This document shows positions 5,587 through 12,350 of a stretch of 13,034 bases of DNA, one piece after another (position 1 is the first letter of the stretch; each line of letters opens with the position of its first letter). This DNA is from CAYTLQ01 sp964438715 (GTDB lineage: Bacteria > Bacteroidota > Ignavibacteria > Ignavibacteriales > Ignavibacteriaceae): NCBI GenBank assembly GCA_964438715.1, contig CAYTLQ010000022.1, positions 1 through 13,034 on the forward strand. Reading direction: 5' to 3'. Below the pieces are notes generated by a model that was given only the letters and a program-made list of their open reading frames with translations, was not told the origin of the DNA and made no database searches. The translations under genes and the position numbers were made by a program.

Positions 5587-6885
5587 TTAAAAATGAAGTC
5601 TCATATAATTGAGTAATTTTTGTTGTTCTTCGAAGCCCGGTATTAAATCGGTTGATAGTTCGGGTAGTTCGAGATTATGAAGTTTTAGTAAGTCACTTAT
5701 TGCTTTGAAAGCTGGCATTGGCGGGTATCCGTTATCTCTCAGGTAATGAATGAGTTTTAGTGTTCTGAAACCGTCAAACCATATTTTTTTTTGTCGTGCA
5801 ATCTGATGAGAAGGACCTCTGCAGATTTTTTCCCAGGTTTTCTCGAAATGCTGATCTCTGAGGAATGAAGAAAGGGAGGGAGATATAGCAGTTGCTTCCC
5901 TCATATAAAACTCAGTGGTTTCAGTTGTATTCTGATTAAAAAGCTGGAGCCAGTCTTTCAATACTTTAAATGAATCAGGTGAATAAAATTCATATTCATT
6001 ATGTGTTCCGGCAAGAAAACGATTCACGCGCTGGCCCGTACCAAAAGGAACACGCCACGAACCCCGAGGCGATGGAAAAACAGTGGCATCGTTGATATTT
6101 TGAACTGAAAATTGTTTTGCAATTTTTTCAAGGAAATAAAAATCTTCTCCGGCCTTTCGTTTATTCATTCCCTCAACTTTCATATAAACATCGGCTGTGC
6201 ATACTATAGTAGAACCTATTGTATGAAATGAGTAGGGACTTTTTGCATATTTTAATCCTGAGACATAATAACGTAGGAATAATTCATAAAGAACAATTGC
6301 ATCTCTGTTCCGACCGGAAGCATCATGAATTCTGTGTTCGTATTTAATTACCGCCGCATTGAACTCCGTGGCAGTTCCCGCTTTTCTAATACGATCTAAA
6401 TACGAGGCACTTACTATGCAGTCAGCATCGAGGCAGACGAGAAGTTTTAATTGCGTATTAGGGTTGAATAATTGAAGAGCTGTATCCAAACCTAATTTTC
6501 TGGCAAAACCTACACCGCTTTCCTGAAGGGGTAATTCATTGCCGGGAGTAGAGGCATCTATGAATCCATAATGCACATCTCTTGAAGGCAATGCCTTCCT
6601 CGAACGAAGATATTGAATAGTTTGAAAATTATTTTCTTTAATTTCGTTACTGTGTTTGGTGCTATTATTTATCACAAAAAGAATATACGATTTCGCAATA
6701 CTCTCAGGTGAGTTAACGCGTAGTGAATCAAGAAGGGCAGGTAAATTTTCTTTTTCGCCAATTGCCGGTATCACTACAATGGTATCAATATCGTGATGAA
6801 GAGGAGGGAATATCAGTGGAAATATTCTGTCTTTATATCCGAAACGATGTAGGTAATTCTTCCTTCTGTTTTCAAATCCAGACAT
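5587..6885 (-). CDS. Family 2 glycosyltransferase-like protein
   Basis: The 432-aa protein has the GT-A fold pattern of GT2 enzymes: 'TIVVIPAIGEKENLPALLDSL' spans 35-55, 'GVGFARKLGLDTAL' (124-137) and 'LVCLDADCIVS' (149-159) with the metal- and nucleotide-binding DAD at 153-155. 'GEDFYFL' (246-252) supplies the likely catalytic ED, and 'GTGQRV' (282-287) replaces the usual QxxRW. It would transfer a sugar from a nucleotide donor to an unknown acceptor. No membrane segment is obvious. Its ATG lies inside the 3' end of miaA (14-bp overlap, +1 frame relation), so translation is probably coupled. Coding sequence near 5784-5792 has nine A in a row, a slippage-prone run. It is the last gene of a minus-strand operon with miaA and a sensor-like gene. 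Acceptor and pathway cannot be told from the sequence. Confidence 0.75.
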   Translation of the reverse strand: MSGFENRRKNYLHRFGYKDRIFPLIFPPLHHDIDTIVVIPAIGEKENLPALLDSLRVNSPESIAKSYILFVINNSTKHSNEIKENNFQTIQYLRSRKALPSRDVHYGFIDASTPGNELPLQESGVGFARKLGLDTALQLFNPNTQLKLLVCLDADCIVSASYLDRIRKAGTATEFNAAVIKYEHRIHDASGRNRDAIVLYELFLRYYVSGLKYAKSPYSFHTIGSTIVCTADVYMKVEGMNKRKAGEDFYFLEKIAKQFSVQNINDATVFPSPRGSWRVPFGTGQRVNRFLAGTHNEYEFYSPDSFKVLKDWLQLFNQNTTETTEFYMREATAISPSLSSFLRDQHFEKTWEKICRGPSHQIARQKKIWFDGFRTLKLIHYLRDNGYPPMPAFKAISDLLKLHNLELPELSTDLIPGFEEQQKLLNYMRLHF

Positions 6886-7783
6886 TATTATCTCTCAAAA
6901 TTTGTAGCGCCTTTTCTATATTTGCATCCTCCACCCAGTTTATTTTCACTCCTTGTTTTTCCATCCTTCTAAACCATGTCATCTGGCGTTTTGCAAAGTT
7001 TGCGATGGCCTGCTCTAAACCCAAAAGCATTTCAGTTCGTGTAATTTGGTTCCGTAACATACGGGAAATGTACCTATACTCCAGCCCAAAAAATTCCAAC
7101 TTCTCATGAGAAATACCTCCGGAGATAAGCTTTTGAACCTCTTCAATTAATCCATTATTAATACGCTCATGTAACCTACGAGAAATATTTTGTTTAACAG
7201 TTTCTCTTCCCGGAAATATTCCGATAATCAATGGAAAAATTGAGGGCATTGGTGTTGGTTGTGTTTCTGATTCTGCTATTATGAGAGCGTTAATCATCCT
7301 TTTCTTATCAGTAAGGTCGGTAGTATTATGTAGCTGCACCTTACTGCTCAATAGCCGGTTTCGTATATCCTCTTCACTTAACTCAGATAATTGTTCAATT
7401 TTTTTTGTATTATATAATGCAGGAGGAAGTTGGTAGTTTTGAATTACGGAAGAAAGGTACATTCCTGTTCCGCCGGCAAGCACAGGTAATTTGTTTTCTG
7501 ATTGTAATTTCAAGAATATATCAATAAACCTTTCACGAAAGAGGAAAACATTGAACTCTTCATCGGGTGAAAGAATATCTATAAGGTGGTAGGTAATACG
7601 ATTACCATTTACTACATAGTCTTCATAATCTTTTCCCGTCCCGATATCCATCCCTCTGTAAACCTGTCGGGAGTCGGCGGATATAACATCTGATTTTAAC
7701 AGGTATGCAATATTAGCGGCAAGCCGGGTTTTTCCGCAAGCGGTAGGCCCGAGTATAACAATGAGGTTCACTCTCTCCAGCAT
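6872..7783 (-). CDS. miaA: tRNA dimethylallyltransferase MiaA
   Basis: MiaA adds a dimethylallyl group to N6 of A37 in tRNAs that read UNN codons. The P-loop GPTACGKT is at 12-19, followed by 'DSRQVYRGMDIGTGKDY' (37-53), 'YHLIDI' (65-70), 'AGGTGMYL' (103-110) and the C-terminal 'FAKRQMTWFRR' block. At 303 aa it is the normal length. 'GKDYEDY...YHLIDI' is the variant I associate with Bacteroidetes/Chlorobi-type MiaA. The ATG at 7783 is 12 bp after the stop of the upstream sensor-like gene, and the 3' end overlaps the glycosyltransferase start, so all three genes are probably one transcript. No clear Shine-Dalgarno is seen. Confidence 0.95.
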   Translation of the reverse strand: MLERVNLIVILGPTACGKTRLAANIAYLLKSDVISADSRQVYRGMDIGTGKDYEDYVVNGNRITYHLIDILSPDEEFNVFLFRERFIDIFLKLQSENKLPVLAGGTGMYLSSVIQNYQLPPALYNTKKIEQLSELSEEDIRNRLLSSKVQLHNTTDLTDKKRMINALIIAESETQPTPMPSIFPLIIGIFPGRETVKQNISRRLHERINNGLIEEVQKLISGGISHEKLEFFGLEYRYISRMLRNQITRTEMLLGLEQAIANFAKRQMTWFRRMEKQGVKINWVEDANIEKALQILRDNNVWI

Positions 7784-7795
7784 TTGTGCGGGAGA

Positions 7796-10774
7796 CTAAA
7801 ATTCTGTTACAACAGGCAGGATGATATTAATTGTAGTACCCTCACCCATAGCGCTTTCAACCTCAATTTTTCCGCCATGTTCTTTTACAATCTTTTCAGC
7901 TATTGGGAGGCCAAGTCCCACACCGTGAGATTTTCCCTGAGACATAAATGGTTCAAATATTTTGTCCTTAATTGATTCGGGAATTCCCAGTCCCTTATCT
8001 TTGAAGGAAATAATTACTTTATCGCCGGTTTCAGAAAGTTTTGTAGAAACATACAGCTCGCCCCCCCCGGGCATAGCATCACATGCGTTTTTGGTTATCT
8101 GAAAAAATGCCTGGTAAAGTTCTCTTTTATCAACATTTACCAATACATCCAGACTAAGTTTCTTAAAGAGTTTAGTTTTTCTGAATTCAACATACTCAGC
8201 CAGAAGATCGATAAGCTCATCCATAACCTTGGCAATTGAGAGAATTTTCTTATTAAGAATAGATTTACCCTCAGAGTAACTTAATGTTGTTTGTGTCAGG
8301 TCGGCAACGATATTCGCTTGTTCAATCATCAGTGTGAGTACCTGATTAATTTCTGCAGATACATTCTTTTTCCTGATATGTTCTGCCAGATGACGAATGG
8401 TAAGAATAGGTTTCTTTATATCGGAGGTTAAAAACTTAGCAACTTTTCCGAGTGAAGTCAAACGATCGGTCTTGAGGAGTTGTTCAACCAATTCGGCATT
8501 TTCCAATGCGATTGCAATATGAGCAGAAAGCGCTTCTAAAAACTCCTCATCAATTTTTCTGAATTTACCATGTGCGCTGTTTAGCAACTGAATAACAGCT
8601 ACAATCATACCCGCTCTGTTTTTAATCGGGTAACATAACATTGATTTTGTTGTATAGCCTGTTTTCTGATCAAAAGCATGTTCAAAGCGCTCGTCAGATG
8701 ATACATCATCAATACTGATGGGCTCGCCGGATTGAGCAACCCAACCTGCAATTCCCTGACCGATTTTAAGGCGTATTTCTTCGATATTCTCGCCACGAAC
8801 TACTTTCGACCATAATTCTCCCGCCTGGTGGTCTATAATATATAATGTTCCACGGTCAGCTTCGGTAAGCGATGAGGCGGCTTGAACTATCGAGTTTAAT
8901 ATCTCATCTATCTTAATTGTTGAATTAACCAACTGTGCTGCATGAATGATAAGCTGTAGCTGTTCTTTCGAAAAACCCTCTTCGTCATTCTTCTGGGCAG
9001 TAGAAATTGGAGGCTGAGGTTCAGCTTCAAAATCGAACTTTTGCGGAGGTTTATCAGCACGAAGTGTTGATTCGATTTCTTCAAAACTCATAACCGGTTG
9101 GTCGTCTTCAAAACCTGAAGAGAAAAATGTATCAGACTTATCATCTTCTTGGAATTGTTGTGTTGAGCTGATAAAATCGCCGGTAGAAGATTCTTCTATT
9201 TCCTCTGTCTGCAGAGGTAAATTATCGATAGCATCGTTAACAGGAATTGCAGGAACTCCTGCAATAAGGTTACCATTTTCATCAAAAGAAAATTCTTTTA
9301 TCGGAATATCATCATCAGGAAGCTGAGAAGTAAACCAGTTTTCAGGTGGTTCAGGAACCTTTTCTGCTTCATCTTTCCAATCGTTTTGTGCTATAGAAGC
9401 AAAAGACTCCTGGCTATCTGGCAACTGTTCTGTTTCGGTAATGTCCGGGGACTCGCTATCTGAGAAGTCCCAATTAAAACCGGATTCTTCGGCTTCAGGC
9501 TGTTCTTCTTGTTGAATATTATCTGATACAAATTCCTGATCTTCGATCCATTGAGAGCCTTTATTAATTTGGGAAGTATCCGCCCAGAAACCGGCGGAGG
9601 GTAAATTATCGTCGTAGGCGATTTCTTCAACTTTTTCTTGCTGTTCTTCACCAAACCAGAATGAACTGCCGTCGGGTTGTTCTCTTCCCCACTTATCTAT
9701 AGTGGAATCATCTTCGGAATTATCTGTTTCATCGTTATCTGTCGCCGATTCAACCACATCTTCCCAAAATGATTTACCAACCGGTGCTTCAGGTTGATTT
9801 TCTTCTTCATTAAATTCAGGACTACCATGTTCTGAAGTGCCATTAATTATGTCAAAGTTTATACCGAATCCGGAAAATGAGCCGGTAGTTTTATCCTGAG
9901 ATGAAATATCGGGAGTGTTCGAAAATTTATTGGTAATTGCTTCAGCTTCATCACTAAATTGAAATCCTGAAAAGTCGTTTTGTTGAGAGGGGGTAACTTG
10001 ATTATCATCATTAGTGTCTGACTGAAAAGACGGAAAGTCCCATGAAAATCCGGAAACCGAATCATCATTAGTCTTTTGCGCGGTCTCTGAGTCTTCCGGT
10101 TCAGGTTCTTCGGCAAATGTAAAAGTTTCGCCGAATCCAATTTCATCAGTAATAGTTCGACGCTTTTTATCAGAAACCGGAACAGAAGGGAGAGATTCGT
10201 TTTCTTCTTCCGGAGGAGGTACAGCCGCCTTGTATTCTTTTGTCTGAAATGATTCGACCGAATTTTTTAATGTCGTATAGCGGAATGGATCCATTGATGA
10301 GTCAGTATTGCGAAGTAAACCAGTAATCTCTTCGGAAACAAATTCACGGGATGATCTGTTGGAAGAAGAGCTACTTTCAGAATCAAGTCCCTGAAGATTG
10401 TTAAGATATAATCGGTTTTTCGATATAAGATCATTAAGTTCTTTACGGCGTAAAATATACAGAGTAACCGGTTTGTTCGCTACAGCCGAAGATGTGCGGC
10501 TGGAATGTTCGAGAAATTCCTTTTCACCGAAAAACTCAGTTTTACCCTTTTCGAAAATTCTCTGCCCATCTATAGGTTGATTATATTTAATTTTAATTTC
10601 GCCTTCAAGTATGAGGTAAATTTGCTCTGCCGAGTCGCCAGACTGAAAGATGATATCGCCCTCTTTATAAACAACAACATCCTTTGAATTAAAATTAAAT
10701 TTTGTATCGGCAGCAGGAATGTGCTCGAATAACTTATTTGCCAAAATCAGATCTAAAGGCTTAGATTGTGCCAT
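7796..10774 (-). CDS. CNB-disordered linker-GAF-histidine-kinase-like protein lacking the phospho-acceptor His
   Basis: The 992-aa protein has, in order: a cyclic-nucleotide-binding domain (about 30-120) with 'LILEGEIKI' and the phosphate-cassette signature 'FGEKEFLEHSSRTSSA' (82-97); an acidic, Ser/Gln-rich low-complexity linker (about 130-600) with repeated aromatic motifs; a GAF domain (about 605-765); a DHp-like helix pair (766-835); and an HATPase_c domain. The ATPase keeps its N box (Asn896), G1 'DKGLG' (926-930), G2 'GVGLGL' (951-956) and G3 'GEGT' (977-980). The H box reads 'SDIKKP' where 'HDxxxP' is expected, so Ser784 replaces the phospho-acceptor His. It is thus either a degenerate kinase, a binding scaffold, or works through another residue. 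No transmembrane segment is seen, so it is cytoplasmic. It is first in an operon with miaA and a glycosyltransferase. The coding strand has a run of eight G (8061-8068) in the ATPase domain. The ATG at 10774 has no Shine-Dalgarno but precedes the CNB domain suitably. Confidence 0.88.
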   Translation of the reverse strand: MAQSKPLDLILANKLFEHIPAADTKFNFNSKDVVVYKEGDIIFQSGDSAEQIYLILEGEIKIKYNQPIDGQRIFEKGKTEFFGEKEFLEHSSRTSSAVANKPVTLYILRRKELNDLISKNRLYLNNLQGLDSESSSSSNRSSREFVSEEITGLLRNTDSSMDPFRYTTLKNSVESFQTKEYKAAVPPPEEENESLPSVPVSDKKRRTITDEIGFGETFTFAEEPEPEDSETAQKTNDDSVSGFSWDFPSFQSDTNDDNQVTPSQQNDFSGFQFSDEAEAITNKFSNTPDISSQDKTTGSFSGFGINFDIINGTSEHGSPEFNEEENQPEAPVGKSFWEDVVESATDNDETDNSEDDSTIDKWGREQPDGSSFWFGEEQQEKVEEIAYDDNLPSAGFWADTSQINKGSQWIEDQEFVSDNIQQEEQPEAEESGFNWDFSDSESPDITETEQLPDSQESFASIAQNDWKDEAEKVPEPPENWFTSQLPDDDIPIKEFSFDENGNLIAGVPAIPVNDAIDNLPLQTEEIEESSTGDFISSTQQFQEDDKSDTFFSSGFEDDQPVMSFEEIESTLRADKPPQKFDFEAEPQPPISTAQKNDEEGFSKEQLQLIIHAAQLVNSTIKIDEILNSIVQAASSLTEADRGTLYIIDHQAGELWSKVVRGENIEEIRLKIGQGIAGWVAQSGEPISIDDVSSDERFEHAFDQKTGYTTKSMLCYPIKNRAGMIVAVIQLLNSAHGKFRKIDEEFLEALSAHIAIALENAELVEQLLKTDRLTSLGKVAKFLTSDIKKPILTIRHLAEHIRKKNVSAEINQVLTLMIEQANIVADLTQTTLSYSEGKSILNKKILSIAKVMDELIDLLAEYVEFRKTKLFKKLSLDVLVNVDKRELYQAFFQITKNACDAMPGGGELYVSTKLSETGDKVIISFKDKGLGIPESIKDKIFEPFMSQGKSHGVGLGLPIAEKIVKEHGGKIEVESAMGEGTTINIILPVVTEF

Positions 10775-10802
10775 TATATTTATTACGATTTAAATTTCAA
10801 AA

Positions 10803-11426
10803 ATGATGAAAAATTACAACGAACAAATTGAATCAGGAAAAAAGCACATATCAGCAAACGATCCGTTACTGGGCGAAATAATAAAACAGGTGCCGGAATG
10901 TTTACTAAGGCCTCGACGAAACATTTATAATGCAATAATTGATTCAATAATCAGCCAGCAACTCTCTGTACAAGCGGCAAAATCGATATCGTACAAGTTC
11001 TATACATATTTTGAAAATGCACCTACCCCGGAAAAAATTGTTACAACTGATGATTCTGTACTTCGTTCTTTAGGTCTTTCAGGTGCAAAAGTGAAATATG
11101 TTAAAGACTTCTCTTATAAAATATTAAATAAAGAAATAATATTAAAGGGTATAAACAGAAAAAGTGATGATGAAATAATTCGCCTGTTAACAACGGTAAA
11201 AGGAATTGGGGAATGGACTGTTCACATGCTGTTAATCTTTACACTTTTCCGGCTCGATGTTTTGCCGGTTGGTGACCTTGGAATTCGTAAAGCAATTCAG
11301 CGCTTATATAAGTTACGGAAATTGCCGGAGGCCGGCAAAATCCGTGACATTTCAAAAAAACGAGGCTGGAGTCCTTATTGCTCTATTGCAAGTTGGTATC
11401 TTTGGCGCAGCCTGGAAATAAAATAA
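10803..11426 (+). CDS. DNA-3-methyladenine glycosylase II-type (AlkA-like, HhH-GPD) protein
   Basis: This base-excision-repair glycosylase would remove alkylated purines such as 3-methyladenine. It has the HhH-GPD layout: 'IISQQLSVQAA' (49-59), the helix-hairpin-helix 'VKGIGEWTVHM' (132-142) and the catalytic-Asp segment 'LPVGDLGIRKAI' (154-165) with Asp158. 'WSPYCSIASWYLWR' (189-202) is the typical C-terminal signature. At 207 aa it is the short form without the N-terminal domain of E. coli AlkA, as in many bacterial and archaeal homologues. ATG codons at 10803 and 10806 are both possible starts; no Shine-Dalgarno is seen. Only 28 bp separate it from the divergent kinase-like gene, so its promoter must lie partly in that gene. 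It converges with the MarR-type gene 3 bp downstream, with no terminator. Confidence 0.92.
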   Translation: MMKNYNEQIESGKKHISANDPLLGEIIKQVPECLLRPRRNIYNAIIDSIISQQLSVQAAKSISYKFYTYFENAPTPEKIVTTDDSVLRSLGLSGAKVKYVKDFSYKILNKEIILKGINRKSDDEIIRLLTTVKGIGEWTVHMLLIFTLFRLDVLPVGDLGIRKAIQRLYKLRKLPEAGKIRDISKKRGWSPYCSIASWYLWRSLEIK

Positions 11427-11429
11427 ACC

Positions 11430-11981
11430 TTATGCCTTAGAAACATGCACAGGGCAATCAATCCGGAGATCAGCGTCTTTTAGTTTTACTTTTAGCAAAG
11501 AGCATGACCCACCTGAAGAGCTGCCGCTGAAAAATTCACAGGTTGGACACATTCTTACTGAAGTGACAGCTTTAGCATCGTAAAGGTTTTTAAGGAAAGA
11601 AACAAGCAGTGTATAAAATTCTGTTTTTTGTTTCTTGCTGAAAGAAGCAAATTGATCCCTGAATCCATCAGCAAACCCTGAAAGTTCTTTCGCTGCTTTT
11701 TCACCTTTAGTTGTAAGCGTAAGGATATCCACCCGCGCATCTTCCTTGCTTTTCACACGCTTCATTAATTTTTTACGAACGAGAATACTTATTGTGTCGC
11801 TTATAGTGGCTTTTGAAACACTATATTCTGACGCCAATGTAGTCGCAGTATTTCTCGATTCATCATGGAACAAAACAAACACAAGTACCTGAGCCTGAAG
11901 AGGGGTAAGGCCATAACTGTTTTGCGTTTGCCATAAGGAATATCTGAAAATGTGTGAGATTCTTTCCAGACCGGCAATCAC
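11430..11981 (-). CDS. MarR-family regulator with four-Cys C-terminal tail (start uncertain)
   Basis: The protein is a winged-helix transcription factor. Residues about 24-95 hold the MarR fold: 'LTPLQAQVLVFVL' (25-37), the recognition helix 'YSVSKATISDTISIL' (53-67) and the wing 'SKEDARVDILTLTTKGE' (78-94). The C-terminal tail has Cys145, Cys148, Cys160 and Cys176 in a 'MCPTCEFF...CSLLKVKLKDADLRIDCPVH' arrangement. I recall this as a recurrent MarR subfamily tail with probable metal or redox function. The only canonical in-frame start is GTG at 11979-11981. However, the frame is open to 12053, and the upstream peptide ('NLRQQQANLDSK' just before the GTG) looks like genuine family N-terminus. 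The true start may be upstream with a noncanonical codon, or the gene may be frameshifted. Targets are unknown; the neighbouring repair and aldehyde dehydrogenase genes are candidates. Confidence 0.85.
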   Translation of the reverse strand: MIAGLERISHIFRYSLWQTQNSYGLTPLQAQVLVFVLFHDESRNTATTLASEYSVSKATISDTISILVRKKLMKRVKSKEDARVDILTLTTKGEKAAKELSGFADGFRDQFASFSKKQKTEFYTLLVSFLKNLYDAKAVTSVRMCPTCEFFSGSSSGGSCSLLKVKLKDADLRIDCPVHVSKA

Positions 11982-12061
11982 CTTGCTGTCAAGATTTGCC
12001 TGCTGTTGACGGAGGTTGAATACTGATGCCTTTAATGTACCATTAGTTTGTGTTTAATAAA

Positions 12062-12084
12062 CCACCACGATTTTTCGATGGTGG
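12062..12084. other. Hairpin upstream of the MarR-type gene
   Basis: CCACCACGA (12062-12070) can pair with TCGATGGTGG (12075-12084) with a single bulged base and a 4-nt loop. On the minus strand it is followed by TTTATTAAAC, so it could act as a terminator or attenuator in the MarR leader. It could equally be an operator palindrome. Nothing visible decides. Confidence 0.4.
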
Positions 12085-12131
12085 AGAGTTAATATATAAT
12101 CATTATCATTGAATATTGGAGAAACAGTTCA

Positions 12132-12158
12132 ATGAATAAAAATACTACTGTTCGTTAA
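12132..12158 (+). CDS. Possible 8-residue leader peptide MNKNTTVR
   Basis: ATG at 12132 is preceded at 7 nt by GGAGAAA, the best Shine-Dalgarno in the window. The frame reads MNKNTTVR and stops at 12158, directly before the foldable segment at 12159-12254. The position resembles a leader peptide in transcription attenuation or stalling-based control of the downstream aldehyde dehydrogenase. The residue content does not point to a specific amino acid, and short ORFs with good Shine-Dalgarno arise by chance. Confidence 0.25.
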   Translation: MNKNTTVR

Positions 12159-12254
12159 CTGATGAGAGTGCCAGAAAACAATGGTACCAAAGGCTTATTA
12201 TCAGCCACTTCGGGTTTTATGCGGAGTTATTTTTGTACCTGATGACACTCACTG
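12159..12254 (+). other. Potential three-way-junction RNA fold upstream of aldehyde dehydrogenase
   Basis: Nested complementary arms: GAGTG (12166-12170) with CACTC (12246-12250); GGTACcAAA (12183-12191) with TTTttGTACC (12230-12239, one mismatch); inside these, GGCT/AGCC (12192-12195/12203-12206) and ACTTCG/CGGAGT (12207-12212/12222-12227, one G-U). The heptamer CTGATGA occurs on both flanks (12159-12165 and 12239-12245). This could be a cis-regulatory RNA or a DNA palindrome. No known riboswitch consensus was recognised and no thermodynamic calculation was done. Confidence 0.35.
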
Positions 12255-12350
12255 TAACATACTATCACACATACAAGCATACCCCACAAATAATCCTTTA
12301 TTTTTATCTCCTAAAATAATTTAATTTAATATAAAATATAAAATTATTTA

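Larger units (their letters stand above)
11982..12350. promoter_or_regulatory. Intergenic region between MarR-type gene and aldehyde dehydrogenase
   Basis: This is an AT-rich region between divergent genes. Its first part (11982-12053) is an open extension of the MarR frame. Further on are a hairpin (12062-12084), a short ORF with a good ribosome-binding site (12132-12158), a potentially folded segment (12159-12254) and a purely A/T 9-bp inverted repeat (12314-12322 and 12341-12349) abutting the aldehyde dehydrogenase start. A weak sigma70-like match is TTGTAC (12233-12238), 16 bp, then TAACAT (12255-12260). No tRNA or known riboswitch was recognised. Confidence 0.5.

Noticed and set aside
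6723..7109. Plus-strand 128-aa open frame across the miaA/glycosyltransferase junction
   Set aside because: It is antisense to two confidently assigned genes and its translation shows no domain pattern.
9391..10146. Alternative minus-strand frames inside the kinase-like linker
   Set aside because: They are long only because of the repetitive acidic codons of the linker; their Lys/Pro-rich translations are frame-shifted shadows.
10773..10800. TTGAAA-N16-TATAAT on the minus strand before the kinase-like gene
   Set aside because: The -10 overlaps the ATG at 10774, so transcription would start inside the gene. The next in-frame Met is residue 161, past the CNB domain. The match is most likely fortuitous in AT-rich DNA.
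12159..12182. Hammerhead ribozyme-like core (CTGATGA followed by GAAA)
   Set aside because: The eight bases between the two motifs cannot form stem II, and no stem I/III arrangement with a cleavage triplet was found.
12162..12242. 26-codon ORF starting MRVPENNGTK
   Set aside because: It lacks a ribosome-binding site, overlaps the foldable segment, and shows no recognisable protein character.
12314..12349. 9-bp inverted repeat next to the aldehyde dehydrogenase start
   Set aside because: Both arms are entirely A/T in a nearly pure A/T stretch, so the pairing is weak and likely by chance; noted only in the intergenic description.
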